DNA from: a virus
DNA length: 24,340 nt
Strand: one strand, 5' to 3'
IMG/VR virus record: IMGVR_UViG_3300047546_000184
Span: 1 to 24,340 of that record
This document shows positions 1 to 8,073 of the stretch, one piece after another. The notes beneath the pieces were generated by a model. It was not told the origin of the DNA. It did not search any database and was given only the letters and a program-made list of their open reading frames with translations. Position 1 is the first letter of the stretch, and the number at the start of each line of letters is the position of its first letter. Position numbers and translations under genes: made by a program.

Positions 1-1410
1 CACACAGTATATGAAGTAATTGACGCTAACACTATTGCAATCATCAATACTGGTGGTTTTGCTGTTTCTGGAGTTACTGCTGTTCCATGGTATTCAAATA
101 CAGAAATTGGATCTACTGGAATCAAACTTTCAGCAATTGGTCCTCGTCCAGGAACATCAGCATATGCTGCAGAGCGTTATATCTCATATGACGAAGTGCA
201 TGTTGCTGTAGTTGATGAGACATCCAATACCATTATCGAAAGATTTACTTATCTTTCCAAGTTATCAGATGGTAAGAGTGCTCAAGGAGCATCTTCATAC
301 TGGAGAGATGTTGTAAATCTTTCTTCATCTTTCATTTACAGCGGAGCAGAGTTAGCTACTGGAGACCTTCAATCTAGTGGTTCTGCATGGGGAGCAGCTG
401 CAGCATCATATGGTGCTACTGCATTAGCTCCAGTAAAGTTAAAGATCGGTAAGACAAGAACATTTGATCTTTCTGGTGGAACCGATGACTATGCATACAC
501 GACTGGAGAAATCCAAGCAGCATATAACCAGTTCCTAGATACAGAACAAAGCACAGTTGATTTTGTTCTCATGGGTGGATCTATGTCCACAGAGGCAGAT
601 ACAAAATCAAAAGCAGAAGCTGTAGTTGGTGTTGCTACTTCACGTAAAGATTGTGTTGCCTTTGTTTCTCCTTATAAGGGAAATCAAATTGCAACTTCTG
701 GTGGAGTTGCTCTAACCACAACTGCACAAAGAGATAACACGATTGCTTTCTTGGGTGCCCTACCTTCAACATCATATGCTGTTCTAGATAGCGGTATCAA
801 ATATACCTATGATCGTTTTGCAGACAAGTATCGTTATATTGGTTGCAACGGAGATATTGCTGGTCTCTGTGTTAGAACTTCAGCAACTCTAGATGACTGG
901 TTCTCACCAGCTGGTCTTAACAGAGGAGCAATTAGAGGTGTTGTAAAACTAGCATATAATCCAAATAAAGCAGATAGAGACGAACTTTACCAAAATAGAA
1001 TCAACCCAGTTGTTTCTTTCCCTGGTCAAGGAACCGTTCTCTTTGGTGATAAGACCGCTCTTGCTTCACCTTCCGCGTTTGATAGAATTAACGTTCGTCG
1101 TCTATTCCTCAACGTTGAGAAGAGAGCAGAGCAACTTGCCAAGACTGTTCTATTTGAACAAAATGATTTCACAACAAGAAGTGGATTCTCTGCCTCAATC
1201 AATTCTTACTTGTCAGAAATTCAAGCAAGAAGAGGTCTAACAGATTTCCTAGTTGTATGTGACGAATCAAATAATACTCCCGAAGTGATTGATAGAAACG
1301 AGTTTATTGCAGAACTCTATCTCAAGCCAACCCGTTCAATTAATTATGTAACCGTTACTGTTACTGCTACTAAGACTGGCGTATCATTCGCTGAAGTCAT
1401 CGGTAGATAA
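1..1410 (+). CDS. 18: Tail sheath protein, 3' part (gp18)
   Basis: Contractile tail sheath subunit of a T4-like myovirus; the sheath surrounds the tail tube and contracts to drive it into the host. The reading frame is open from base 1 with no start codon needed, so the gene begins upstream of the window and 469 codons of its C-terminal part are seen. The visible protein resembles the sheath C-terminal half: a stretch with SGGTDDYAYT, a conserved SPAGLNRGAIRG segment and a C-terminal strand-rich end (NYVTVTVTAT). These elements in the sheath family mediate subunit-subunit contacts. A GTG at 196 could be mistaken for the start, but the in-frame sequence upstream of it is equally protein-like. 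The tail tube gene follows after 35 bases, as in T4 (18-19-20). Identity is inferred from sequence character plus gene order. Confidence 0.93.
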   Translation, partial: HTVYEVIDANTIAIINTGGFAVSGVTAVPWYSNTEIGSTGIKLSAIGPRPGTSAYAAERYISYDEVHVAVVDETSNTIIERFTYLSKLSDGKSAQGASSYWRDVVNLSSSFIYSGAELATGDLQSSGSAWGAAAASYGATALAPVKLKIGKTRTFDLSGGTDDYAYTTGEIQAAYNQFLDTEQSTVDFVLMGGSMSTEADTKSKAEAVVGVATSRKDCVAFVSPYKGNQIATSGGVALTTTAQRDNTIAFLGALPSTSYAVLDSGIKYTYDRFADKYRYIGCNGDIAGLCVRTSATLDDWFSPAGLNRGAIRGVVKLAYNPNKADRDELYQNRINPVVSFPGQGTVLFGDKTALASPSAFDRINVRRLFLNVEKRAEQLAKTVLFEQNDFTTRSGFSASINSYLSEIQARRGLTDFLVVCDESNNTPEVIDRNEFIAELYLKPTRSINYVTVTVTATKTGVSFAEVIGR

Positions 1411-1425
1411 TTATTACTAGAACAA

Positions 1426-1445
1426 AAATTACGAGGTAATTAAAA
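1426..1445 (+). promoter_or_regulatory. Ribosome-binding leader of the tail tube gene (shared with gp22)
   Basis: The 14-base element AAATTACGAGGTAA (1426-1439) lies exactly 6 bases before the tube ATG. The identical element lies exactly 6 bases before the scaffold ATG (4679-4692). It carries the Shine-Dalgarno-like GAGG. The identical spacing suggests a conserved translation-initiation cassette for abundant structural proteins; that function is inferred. Confidence 0.6.
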
Positions 1446-2048
1446 ATGCAACCATCAAATGTAAGCAACTTCTTACAAACTATTGGGCAAGGTGTAAAGC
1501 CCAATATGTTCCTAGTTGATATTGTCTTTCCCGATGATCTAAGACTCGGCAACGAAGATTCGCAGTTAGTTAATATTCTTTGCAAATCTGCTGCTCTACC
1601 TGGATCAAACGTCGGTGTAATTGAAGTTCCTTTCCGTGGAAGAACTGTTAAGATTGCTGGGGATCGTACTTTCGATACTTGGTCAGTAACATTCTTTAAC
1701 GACAAAGATTTCAAATCCCGTGCTTTCTTCGAGCAATGGATGGACAACATCAACAGTCATGAAGCAAACACAGCTCCACTATTCAGACCACAAAGCAGCT
1801 CTGGTGGATACATGGCAGATCTATTTGTCAGACAACTAGAGAAAACTGGGGAAACAAATGGCGAGATTCTAAGAACTTATAAATTATGGCACTGCTTCCC
1901 AACTTCGGTTGGTCAGATTGATCTTGCTTATGATAGCAATGATCAGGTAGAAGAATTCACGGTTGAATTCCAAATGTCATACTGGACATCTGAGCCAGGT
2001 GATCGTCAGGGTGTAAGCAGCATCTCTATTGGAGAAGCGGCAAATTAA
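1446..2048 (+). CDS. 19: Tail tube protein gp19
   Basis: Subunit of the inner tail tube through which DNA passes. It has 200 residues, slightly longer than T4 gp19 (163). The sequence has the pattern of this fold: an N-terminal KPNMFLVDIVFPDD strand, a segment beginning CKSAALPGS, then the middle signature of a beta strand and helix (WSVTFFNDKDFKSRAFFEQW) with the usual acidic and aromatic residues. It ends in a strand pair followed by a short tail (MSYWTSEPGD). The ATG is preceded at 6 bases by a GAGG-containing leader that is repeated before the scaffold gene. It lies between the sheath and portal genes, the T4 order. No late-promoter octamer is visible in the 35-base gap, so it is probably transcribed with the sheath gene. 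Confidence 0.93.
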   Translation: MQPSNVSNFLQTIGQGVKPNMFLVDIVFPDDLRLGNEDSQLVNILCKSAALPGSNVGVIEVPFRGRTVKIAGDRTFDTWSVTFFNDKDFKSRAFFEQWMDNINSHEANTAPLFRPQSSSGGYMADLFVRQLEKTGETNGEILRTYKLWHCFPTSVGQIDLAYDSNDQVEEFTVEFQMSYWTSEPGDRQGVSSISIGEAAN

Positions 2049-2053
2049 TAGTT

Positions 2054-2061
2054 GATAAATA
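2054..2061 (+). promoter_or_regulatory. Late promoter -10 element before gp20
   Basis: GATAAATA, one base from the T4 late consensus TATAAATA that is recognised by gp55-type sigma. It is intergenic and ends 28 bases before the portal ATG, a sensible spacing for a short leader. No -35 element is expected for this class. Confidence 0.6.
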
Positions 2062-2089
2062 GTTGGAAGCAGTATTTGAATAAGTAATC

Positions 2090-3799
2090 ATGAGTCAACT
2101 ATTTGGCTTCCAAATTAATCGCAAGGAGGCACAGAAGGGTCAGTCCCCTGTGCCTCCTTCTGCTGACGAACCAATTGCGGTTGCGGCAGGTGGTTATTAT
2201 GGAACGTATGTAGAAACGGATAATGCTTCTCAGGCTCGTAATGAGTTTGAGTTGATCCGTCGTTATCGTGATATGGCACTTCATCCAGAGGTTGATAGTG
2301 CTGTTGATGAAGTTGTGAATGAATTTGTAGTTAGTGATGCTAACGACAGTCCAGTAGAAATCAACTTAGATAATCTAGATGTTGGATCTGGAGTAAAAAA
2401 TAAAATCAGAAATGAATTTGATTATATCAAAAGACTTTTAAATTTTGACAATCGCGCACATGAGATTGTGCGTAACTGGTATATTGATGGTAGAGTATTC
2501 TACCACAAAGTAATTGATCTAGACAACCCAAAGAAAGGTATTACGGAACTTCGTTATATTGATCCGATGAAGATCAAGAAGGTCCGCCAAAAGATTGATG
2601 ACAAACCAAAAGATTCTCTTGCTCGTGCTGCTATCAAAGGAACAGCACTTGAGTATGAGTATGGAACATTCGTAGATTATTATCTGTTCAATCCGAAAGG
2701 TTTCTATCAAGGTGGTGTCCTAGGACCAATTGGTGACATGTCACTTTCACAAGGAGTGAAGATGGCGGTTGATAGCGTCACCTTTATTCCTTCTGGACTA
2801 CAGGATCTGAATAAGCGTATGACGCTGAGCTTCCTCCACAAGGCAATCAAGTCTCTCAATCAATTGAGAATGATTGAAGATAGTTTAGTAATCTACAGAT
2901 TGTCACGCGCACCAGAACGTAGAATTTTTTACATCGATGTTGGTAATCTTCCAAAGGTAAAAGCAGAGCAATACCTCCGCGATGTAATGTCTCGCTACAG
3001 AAATAAACTTGTATATGATTCTTCGACTGGGGAGATGCGCGATGATAAAAAGCATATGTCAATGCTTGAAGATTTCTGGTTACCTCGTCGTGAGGGTGGT
3101 AGAGGAACTGAAATCACTACACTCCCAGGCGGTCAGAACCTTGGCGAACTCAAGGACGTTGAGTATTTCAAAAAGAAACTTTACAACTCACTCAACCTAC
3201 CACCTTCCCGCCTTACGGATGACAATAAAGGGTTTAATCTCGGTAAGACCACAGAGGTTCTCAGGGATGAACTCAAGTTTGCTAAGTTCATCGGTCGTCT
3301 TCGCAAGCGTTTCAGCGAACTATTCCAAGATATTCTCAAGACACAGCTAATTCTCAAAGGTATCATCTCACCAGAAGATTGGGATGATATGAAAGAGCAT
3401 ATCCAATACGACTTCTTATTTGATAATCATTTCAACGAACTGAAAGAAATTGAAATGATGACACAGCGTATTGCTATTGTCACGCAGATGGATCCTTTTG
3501 CTGGCAAATACTTCTCTGTTGAATATATCCGTAAGCATATTCTCAATCAAACTGAAAAAGAATTCAAGGAAATTGATAAGCAAATGAAGGGAGAGATAGC
3601 ATCTGGTCTTGCGATTGATCCAGCACAGACAAATATGCTGGATACTATGTCACAGCAGAACACAGCATTTGGTCCAGAAATTTCAAATATTCAGGCACAA
3701 GATAGTGCTGCTAGAGAGCAAGAAGCTGCGGACGCAAATCTTGATCGAGAGATGGAAAAGATGAAGGCGCAACCTAAACCTACGCCAAAGTCTAAATAA
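2090..3799 (+). CDS. 20: Portal vertex protein gp20
   Basis: Portal protein, which forms the dodecameric ring at one capsid vertex. It initiates prohead assembly, docks the terminase and later the neck. The 569 residues match the family's usual length (T4 gp20: 524). Recognisable family segments are the N-terminal ELIRRYRDMALHPEVDSAVDE block, the RNWYIDGRVFYHK block, LRYIDPMKIKKVR, the SLVIYRLSRAPERRIFYIDV block, and the LPPSRLTDDNKGFNLGKTTE segment. The C-terminus is rich in Gln, Glu and Lys, as in cyanophage homologues. It starts 41 bases after the tube gene, behind a GATAAATA late-type promoter. The stop codon overlaps a second late-type octamer that would serve the next gene. This gene is the common marker used for cyanomyovirus diversity surveys. 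Confidence 0.97.
   Translation: MSQLFGFQINRKEAQKGQSPVPPSADEPIAVAAGGYYGTYVETDNASQARNEFELIRRYRDMALHPEVDSAVDEVVNEFVVSDANDSPVEINLDNLDVGSGVKNKIRNEFDYIKRLLNFDNRAHEIVRNWYIDGRVFYHKVIDLDNPKKGITELRYIDPMKIKKVRQKIDDKPKDSLARAAIKGTALEYEYGTFVDYYLFNPKGFYQGGVLGPIGDMSLSQGVKMAVDSVTFIPSGLQDLNKRMTLSFLHKAIKSLNQLRMIEDSLVIYRLSRAPERRIFYIDVGNLPKVKAEQYLRDVMSRYRNKLVYDSSTGEMRDDKKHMSMLEDFWLPRREGGRGTEITTLPGGQNLGELKDVEYFKKKLYNSLNLPPSRLTDDNKGFNLGKTTEVLRDELKFAKFIGRLRKRFSELFQDILKTQLILKGIISPEDWDDMKEHIQYDFLFDNHFNELKEIEMMTQRIAIVTQMDPFAGKYFSVEYIRKHILNQTEKEFKEIDKQMKGEIASGLAIDPAQTNMLDTMSQQNTAFGPEISNIQAQDSAAREQEAADANLDREMEKMKAQPKPTPKSK
3791..3798 (+). promoter_or_regulatory. Possible late promoter element (TCTAAATA)
   Basis: TCTAAATA overlaps the portal stop codon and ends 20 bases before the small prohead core gene. 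CTAAATA-type octamers are a known variant of the T4 late -10 in cyanophages. The call rests on position and resemblance only. Confidence 0.4.
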
Positions 3800-3818
3800 A
3801 ATATATTGTTATCTTATC

Positions 3819-4028
3819 ATGACTGAAAATAATAACGAAATGGGTGCTGTAGATATTGTTGGCAAGATCAGCGATAACGACAGAGCATCTGCGATTGACG
3901 CAATCCATGACATGCTATTTGCTAAAGCATCCGATGCTATGGCAACTTACAAACAAGTGGTAGCAAAAACTTTCTTTGACGAACCAACCGAAACCGAAAC
4001 CGATGAAACTGATAACGGAACAGATTGA
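3819..4028 (+). CDS. Small prohead core-like protein
   Basis: A 69-residue protein between the portal and the prohead protease, the place where T4 has the small core proteins gp67 and gp68. The first half is predicted helical with an alternating pattern (RASAIDAIHDMLFAKASDAM), followed by YKQVVAKTFFDE, a motif shape shared by small T4-type core proteins. The last 15 residues are strongly acidic and repetitive (Glu-Thr-Asp rich), also typical of scaffold components. Its last 26 bases overlap the start of the protease gene in another frame. A role as an internal core component that the protease removes during maturation is inferred from position and composition, not from a clear match. A TCTAAATA late-type element lies 20 bases upstream. 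Confidence 0.7.
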   Translation: MTENNNEMGAVDIVGKISDNDRASAIDAIHDMLFAKASDAMATYKQVVAKTFFDEPTETETDETDNGTD

Positions 4029-4647
4029 GGACGTAAAAGTTCTCACAGAAGAAAAGAACGGAAAGAAGCTTCTTTATATTGAGGGAGTTTTTCTTCAGTC
4101 TGAACTCAAGAACCGCAACGGTCGTATGTATCCTTTTGATGTTCTCAACCGCGAGGTTCAGAGATACAACGAAGAATATGTAAAGTCAAAGAGAGCTCTT
4201 GGAGAACTAGGACACCCAGATGGTCCTACTATCAATCTTGATAGAGTGTCACATAGAATTGTTGAACTCCGCGCAGAAGGACACAACTTCTATGGCAAGG
4301 CACAAATTCTAGATACCCCCATGGGACAGATTGCCAAGTCACTTCTTGGTGAAGGAGTACAACTTGGTGTTTCTTCTCGTGGCATGGGAAGTATTGACAA
4401 GAGAGAGGATATCTCGATTGTCCGCGATGACTTTTTCCTAACCACCGCTGCTGATATTGTAGCAGATCCTTCCGCACCAGATGCTTTTGTGAATGGCATC
4501 ATGGAAGGAAAAGAGTGGATTTGGGACAACGGAATTCTCAAGGAAGCGAAAGTAGATAAATACCGCAAGTATATTGATGAGGCAACTCGTCAAAATATGG
4601 AAGCGAGAACGCTCAAAGTCTTTGAGCATTTTCTCTCAAATCTTTGA
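4003..4647 (+). CDS. 21: Prohead core protease gp21
   Basis: Serine protease of the T4 gp21 type (MEROPS U9-like), which cleaves the scaffold and the capsid N-terminus during prohead maturation. It has 214 residues from the ATG at 4003, close to T4 gp21 (212). A TTG at 3976 would add nine residues but is unlikely. The catalytic landmarks of the family are visible: His71 in ELGHPDG, a Ser pair at 124-125 in GVSSRGMG, and the ADIVADPSAPDAF segment around residue 150, which carries the conserved Asp. The start overlaps the small core-like gene by 26 bases, so the two are probably translationally coupled. The scaffold gene follows 51 bases later, and both it and gp23 contain plausible cleavage sites with hydrophobic-x-Glu before Ala. 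Confidence 0.95.
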   Translation: MKLITEQIEDVKVLTEEKNGKKLLYIEGVFLQSELKNRNGRMYPFDVLNREVQRYNEEYVKSKRALGELGHPDGPTINLDRVSHRIVELRAEGHNFYGKAQILDTPMGQIAKSLLGEGVQLGVSSRGMGSIDKREDISIVRDDFFLTTAADIVADPSAPDAFVNGIMEGKEWIWDNGILKEAKVDKYRKYIDEATRQNMEARTLKVFEHFLSNL

Positions 4648-4650
4648 TTT

Positions 4651-4658
4651 CATAAATA
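4651..4658 (+). promoter_or_regulatory. Late promoter -10 element before gp22
   Basis: CATAAATA in the 51-base gap between protease and scaffold genes, 40 bases upstream of the scaffold ATG. It matches the NATAAATA form of the cyanophage/T4 late promoter and would drive the two most abundant prohead products, gp22 and gp23, which lack another visible promoter. Confidence 0.65.
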
Positions 4659-4678
4659 AACTTAGAATAATTATACGG

Positions 4679-4698
4679 AAATTACGAGGTAAACTCAA
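4679..4698 (+). promoter_or_regulatory. Ribosome-binding leader of the scaffold gene (shared with gp19)
   Basis: Second exact copy of AAATTACGAGGTAA (4679-4692), with the same 6-base spacing to ATG as before the tail tube gene. It carries the Shine-Dalgarno-like GAGG. Confidence 0.6.
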
Positions 4699-5859
4699 AT
4701 GTCAGATATGCTAAACGAAAAGTTTGAAGAGTTCGTTACCGAGCAAAAGGTGATTCTTGAAGCTGGCGATCCTATGCCAACTGTTCAAGCTTCTGTAATT
4801 CCTGGCTCTGGTAGCGACCCTTCACAGGTTTCTGACGTTCAGACTGCGAAGGCTGGCGGCAAAGATCCTGCTCCTACCGTCCAACCTTCAGTTGCGATCG
4901 GTCAATCAGCTCCTGCTGATCTAGGCGGTTCAACTTCCGCGCCTCTTCATTCCAATAATGAAGATGGTGAAGAGAACCCTGGTGCGAAAGCAGCAGCACC
5001 TATCTCGCAAATTTCTGGTGATCCTCAGTTCGCAGCAAAGAAAGATGCTGGCGATCAAGGAACTCAACCAACAGTAAATGTTGCCGCAGCATACGGCATC
5101 ACTAAAATGGGCGGAAATGTCACCTATCCAATCAAAGCTGGATTTGAAATTGACATGACCGACGACGTAAATGCTCTCCTTGAGGGCACAGAACTCTCAA
5201 CTGAGTTTGCTGAGAAAGCAAAGACAATCTTTGAAGCAGCAGTAACAGCAAAACTCAACGCAGAGTATGACAAGCTTGTAGAGCACTTTGCCAACGAACT
5301 AGATAAGCAAGTTGAAGCAATCAAGAACGAACTTGCCGAAGAAGTTAATGGTACTGTGACCTACGCTATCGGTCAATGGATGGAAGAGAACCAAGTAGCC
5401 ATCGACCGTGGTATCAGAAATGAGATTACCGAAGACTTCATCGCAGGTCTTAAGGGTCTCTTTGAAGAGCACTACATTTCAATCCCAGACGAGAAGATCG
5501 ATGTGGTTGAAGGTATGGCTGAATCGATTCGTGAAATGGAAGAGCGCCTCGACGAACAGGTTAAGGCTAATGTGAAACTACAAAATCGTCTGAATGAGAC
5601 TGCCAAAATCAACATTCTGAACACTGTTTCGGAAGGACTCGCAGATACTCAGAAAGAAAAACTAGCAGCACTTGCTGAAGGTCTAGATTTCGTCTCGGAA
5701 GAGTCATTCGCCGCGAAGGTAAAAACCATCAAGGAGTCTTACTTTAAAGAGTCAGTCGCAACCCCAGTAGAGACTGTAGATGAAACACCAGTAGAGGGTC
5801 AGGAAGTATCTCCAGCGATGGCAGCATACCTCCAAGCACTCAACCGCTGGGGTAACTGA
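4699..5859 (+). CDS. 22: Prohead scaffold (core) protein gp22
   Basis: Major internal scaffold of the prohead, around which the capsid protein assembles and which is later degraded by gp21. It has 386 residues, longer than T4 gp22 (269). The N-terminal 110 residues are low complexity (Ala, Gly, Pro, Ser, Gln), with repeated phrases such as PTVQASV and PTVQPSV. The C-terminal two thirds are highly charged and predicted to form long helices or coiled coils (for example around EMEERLDEQVKANVKLQNRL), as expected of a scaffold. Candidate gp21 cleavage sites are ILE|A at residues 19-22 and LLE|G near residue 156. It lies directly upstream of the major capsid gene with a shared late promoter. The assignment rests on position, composition and partial family likeness. 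Confidence 0.93.
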   Translation: MSDMLNEKFEEFVTEQKVILEAGDPMPTVQASVIPGSGSDPSQVSDVQTAKAGGKDPAPTVQPSVAIGQSAPADLGGSTSAPLHSNNEDGEENPGAKAAAPISQISGDPQFAAKKDAGDQGTQPTVNVAAAYGITKMGGNVTYPIKAGFEIDMTDDVNALLEGTELSTEFAEKAKTIFEAAVTAKLNAEYDKLVEHFANELDKQVEAIKNELAEEVNGTVTYAIGQWMEENQVAIDRGIRNEITEDFIAGLKGLFEEHYISIPDEKIDVVEGMAESIREMEERLDEQVKANVKLQNRLNETAKINILNTVSEGLADTQKEKLAALAEGLDFVSEESFAAKVKTIKESYFKESVATPVETVDETPVEGQEVSPAMAAYLQALNRWGN

Positions 5860-5899
5860 TAATTCGTTAATTCCCCTATTTTTCAAACGGAGCAAACAA

Positions 5900-7339
5900 A
5901 TGTTTAACGCACAAGCTCTAACCGAAAAGTGGTCACCTGTTCTAGGTCATGAAGGCGCTGGCGCTATCAAGGACAATTATAGAAAGGCTGTTACTGCTGT
6001 TCTGTTAGAAAACACAGAAAAGGCACTACGCGAAGAGCGTGGTATGATCAACGAAGCATCCAACACTGTTGGTGCTATCGGTTCCAACGCACTTTCGGGT
6101 AGCGCACTAGGAACCCAAACTGGTGGTCTCGCAGGTTTCGATCCTGTCATGATCTCCCTAATCCGCAGAGCAATGCCTAACCTCGTTGCTTATGATATCT
6201 GCGGTGTTCAACCAATGAGCGGTCCTACTGGACTCATCTTTGCGATGAAGTATCACTATCAGGAAAATGGTTCAGCTCTTCGTGCTGGTCCAGAAGCTCT
6301 CTACGACGAGCCTGATAGCAATTTCTCTGCTTCCTCACTTGGTTCTGCTGTTTATAACCAGACCAATGCTGCTGGTGGTGATGACACCCATCCTCGTGGT
6401 ACTGTCAATCCTTCAAACGCAGATGCTAACCCAGGTCTTCTAAATGATTCACCTGCTGGTACTTACGAGCGTGGTTCAACCGCTATTCCTCGTGAGACTG
6501 CTGAAATCCTAGGTTCTGGCGCTGGTGCTCTATTCAACGAAATGAGCTTCAGCATCGAGAAGACTTCGGTACAAGCACGTACCAGAGCTCTCAAGGCAGA
6601 ATACACCCTAGAGCTAGCACAAGACCTCAAGGCAATCCATGGTCTTGATGCTGAGCAAGAACTCGCTAACCTACTCTCCAGCGAAATCCTCGCTGAGATC
6701 AACCGCGAAGTCGTTCGTACCGTTTATACCGTTGCTAAGCCTGGTGCTCAGAACAACGTTGCTAACGCTGGTATCTTCGACCTCGACGTTGATTCAAACG
6801 GTCGCTGGTCAGTTGAGAAGTTCAAGGGTCTCATGTTCCAAGTTGAGCGCGATGCTAACGCTATTGCTCAGCAAACCCGTCGTGGTAAGGGCAACTTCAT
6901 CATCACTTCTGCTGATGTTGCTTCTGCTCTCGCTATGAGCGGCACCCTTGATTATTCTTCAGGTCTCTCGGGCGCTGGTGGTCCTTCCATCGGTGAAGTA
7001 GATGACACTGGCAACCTCCTAGTAGGAACCATGAACGGTCGTATCAAGGTCTATGTTGATCCTTATTCGGCAAACGTTTCCAGCAACCACTACTACGTTG
7101 TTGGTTATAAGGGTTCTTCACCATATGACGCAGGACTATTCTACTGCCCATATGTTCCCCTCCAGATGCTACGCAGCATTGATCCTAACACCTTCCAGCC
7201 AAAGATTGGCTTCAAGACCCGTTACGGAATGGTTGCTAACCCATTTGTCACCCAGGCAAACGGAACCCCAGATGCTGAGACCCTCACCGCATCACGTAAC
7301 CAGTACTACAGAAGAGTACTTGTTAAGAACCTCATGTGA
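5900..7339 (+). CDS. 23: Major capsid protein gp23
   Basis: Major head protein of the T4 type (HK97 fold). It has 479 residues, similar to other cyanophage gp23 proteins and shorter than T4 (521). Conserved segments include RRAMPNLVAYDICGVQPMSGPTG, the MSFSIEKTSVQARTRALKAEYTLELAQDLKAIHGLDAE block, the LSSEILAEINREV block and the C-terminal segment containing KIGFKTRYGMVANPF. A likely maturation site for gp21 is MINE|ASNT, cutting after Glu52; T4 gp23 is cut after Glu65. A CGGAG ribosome-binding site lies 7 bases before the ATG, and codon use is strongly adapted, as expected of a very abundant protein. A strong terminator follows 21 bases after the stop. No gp24 vertex paralogue follows, as is usual in T4-like cyanophages. 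Confidence 0.98.
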   Translation: MFNAQALTEKWSPVLGHEGAGAIKDNYRKAVTAVLLENTEKALREERGMINEASNTVGAIGSNALSGSALGTQTGGLAGFDPVMISLIRRAMPNLVAYDICGVQPMSGPTGLIFAMKYHYQENGSALRAGPEALYDEPDSNFSASSLGSAVYNQTNAAGGDDTHPRGTVNPSNADANPGLLNDSPAGTYERGSTAIPRETAEILGSGAGALFNEMSFSIEKTSVQARTRALKAEYTLELAQDLKAIHGLDAEQELANLLSSEILAEINREVVRTVYTVAKPGAQNNVANAGIFDLDVDSNGRWSVEKFKGLMFQVERDANAIAQQTRRGKGNFIITSADVASALAMSGTLDYSSGLSGAGGPSIGEVDDTGNLLVGTMNGRIKVYVDPYSANVSSNHYYVVGYKGSSPYDAGLFYCPYVPLQMLRSIDPNTFQPKIGFKTRYGMVANPFVTQANGTPDAETLTASRNQYYRRVLVKNLM

Positions 7340-7360
7340 TCCATTCACAATTCAACACAC

Positions 7361-7388
7361 AGGGACCCCAAAAGGGTCCCTTTTTTTG
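7361..7388 (+). terminator. Rho-independent terminator after gp23
   Basis: A perfect 7-bp stem, GGGACCC (7362-7368) paired with GGGTCCC (7374-7380), with loop CAAAA, followed by seven T residues. It closes the structural operon directly after the major capsid gene. Confidence 0.92.
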
Positions 7389-7417
7389 TAAATAGTAAAA
7401 TGCGTTATTGTTAAGTT

Positions 7418-7582
7418 ATGCCACGAGGAAAGATGAGTAGAGTTGACATGCTCGCAAGAGTATATAAAATGAAGACGGCACTGCATGACGGAATTTTTAT
7501 CAACAAAGGTAAAGACTGGAATGATGGTGCTAATTATACTCTGGATAGAATACTAGACATTCTGAACGAATATCACTCATGA
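7418..7582 (+). CDS. Small conserved-type phage protein (54 aa)
   Basis: A 54-residue basic protein directly after the gp23 terminator. The sequence is predicted mostly helical (SRVDMLARVYKMKTALHDG), with a WNDGANYTLDRILDILNEY tail, and no membrane segment or catalytic motif is visible. I recognise its style as a small protein recurring in cyanomyoviruses next to gp23, but no function. An internal ATG at 7433 (49 residues) has GAGG a few bases upstream and could be the true start. The stop overlaps the next ATG (ATGA), indicating translational coupling. A TGTAAATA sequence at 7387-7394, at the edge of the terminator, could be a weak late promoter for this small-gene cluster. Confidence 0.72.
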   Translation: MPRGKMSRVDMLARVYKMKTALHDGIFINKGKDWNDGANYTLDRILDILNEYHS

Positions 7583-7764
7583 ACCAATCTTCTCTTATCT
7601 TATTATTGTGTTTGTCTCCTCTTGCGGTAATTTTTATCGTGATGAAGATGGCACTATGGGTAGGAGAGACTGCTTCTTTTGCGGCAAAAACTAAAGAGTT
7701 AGAACGTATGCAGCATGGTCCTTATATTGTATGGGATGAAGAGGAGGAAGATGAATGGTCTTAG
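7579..7764 (+). CDS. Small membrane protein (61 aa)
   Basis: A 61-residue protein with one clear N-terminal hydrophobic segment (about residues 4-27, SLILLLCLSPLAVIFIVMKM), then an amphipathic helix and an acidic C-terminal tail ending in DEEEEDEWS. This suggests a single-pass inner-membrane protein with the charged part in the cytoplasm. No family recognised. Its start overlaps the previous stop (ATGA), and its last ten bases overlap the next gene, so it is part of a coupled cluster of small genes. Confidence 0.7.
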   Translation: MNQSSLILLLCLSPLAVIFIVMKMALWVGETASFAAKTKELERMQHGPYIVWDEEEEDEWS

Positions 7765-7925
7765 ATGATCTTTATCAAAGAGTAGCTCGGGCAAAAATGA
7801 ATGTTTTAATGGAAGAACCATGCCCATTGTATGAACCAGAATGGGAAAACAATTATGGCACATCGTATGAAAGAAATATCACCAGAGAAATTAGTAACAC
7901 ACAAAGAATGTCAGGAGATGATTGA
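7755..7925 (+). CDS. Small hypothetical protein (56 aa)
   Basis: A 56-residue soluble-looking protein (begins MVLDDLYQRVARAK, ends TQRMSGDD) in a third frame between two small membrane protein genes. A GAGGAGGAAG purine run (7741-7750) provides a strong ribosome-binding site 4 bases before the ATG at 7755. It overlaps the previous gene by 10 bases and the next one by about 70. No domain recognised. It is supported mainly by the ribosome-binding site and by filling the gap in a chain of coupled genes. Confidence 0.55.
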   Translation: MVLDDLYQRVARAKMNVLMEEPCPLYEPEWENNYGTSYERNITREISNTQRMSGDD

Positions 7926-8073
7926 TGCTGCTATACGAAGGCACAATAGGAATGCTTCCGTTATTTCTATGTGCGTTGGTTGGGTGGTTCTTGCTCTATT
8001 TGCTGAAGGACTTCTAAGACTTATTGGCGTCATTCCCCCACTACTACCATGGCTCAACATTACCCTGAAATAA
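7855..8073 (+). CDS. Small membrane protein (72 aa)
   Basis: A 72-residue protein with an N-terminal soluble, charged part (KEISPEKLVTHKECQEMIDA) and one membrane segment near residues 33-60 (MCVGWVVLALFAEGLLRLIG). No family recognised. The start is uncertain: ATG at 7855 has a weak GGGAA upstream, ATG at 7867 gives a shorter form beginning MKEISPEK, and an earlier ATG at 7831 would extend the overlap with the preceding gene. Its end overlaps the next small membrane protein gene by 25 bases. Confidence 0.65.
   Translation: MAHRMKEISPEKLVTHKECQEMIDAAIRRHNRNASVISMCVGWVVLALFAEGLLRLIGVIPPLLPWLNITLK

Noticed and set aside
1406-1413. GATAATTA before gp19 as a late promoter
   Set aside because: It departs from the NATAAATA pattern at key positions, and gp19 can be read from the sheath transcript.
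4555-4562. GATAAATA inside the gp21 coding sequence
   Set aside because: Intragenic; the intergenic CATAAATA at 4651 is better placed for gp22. It could add to expression but cannot be supported.
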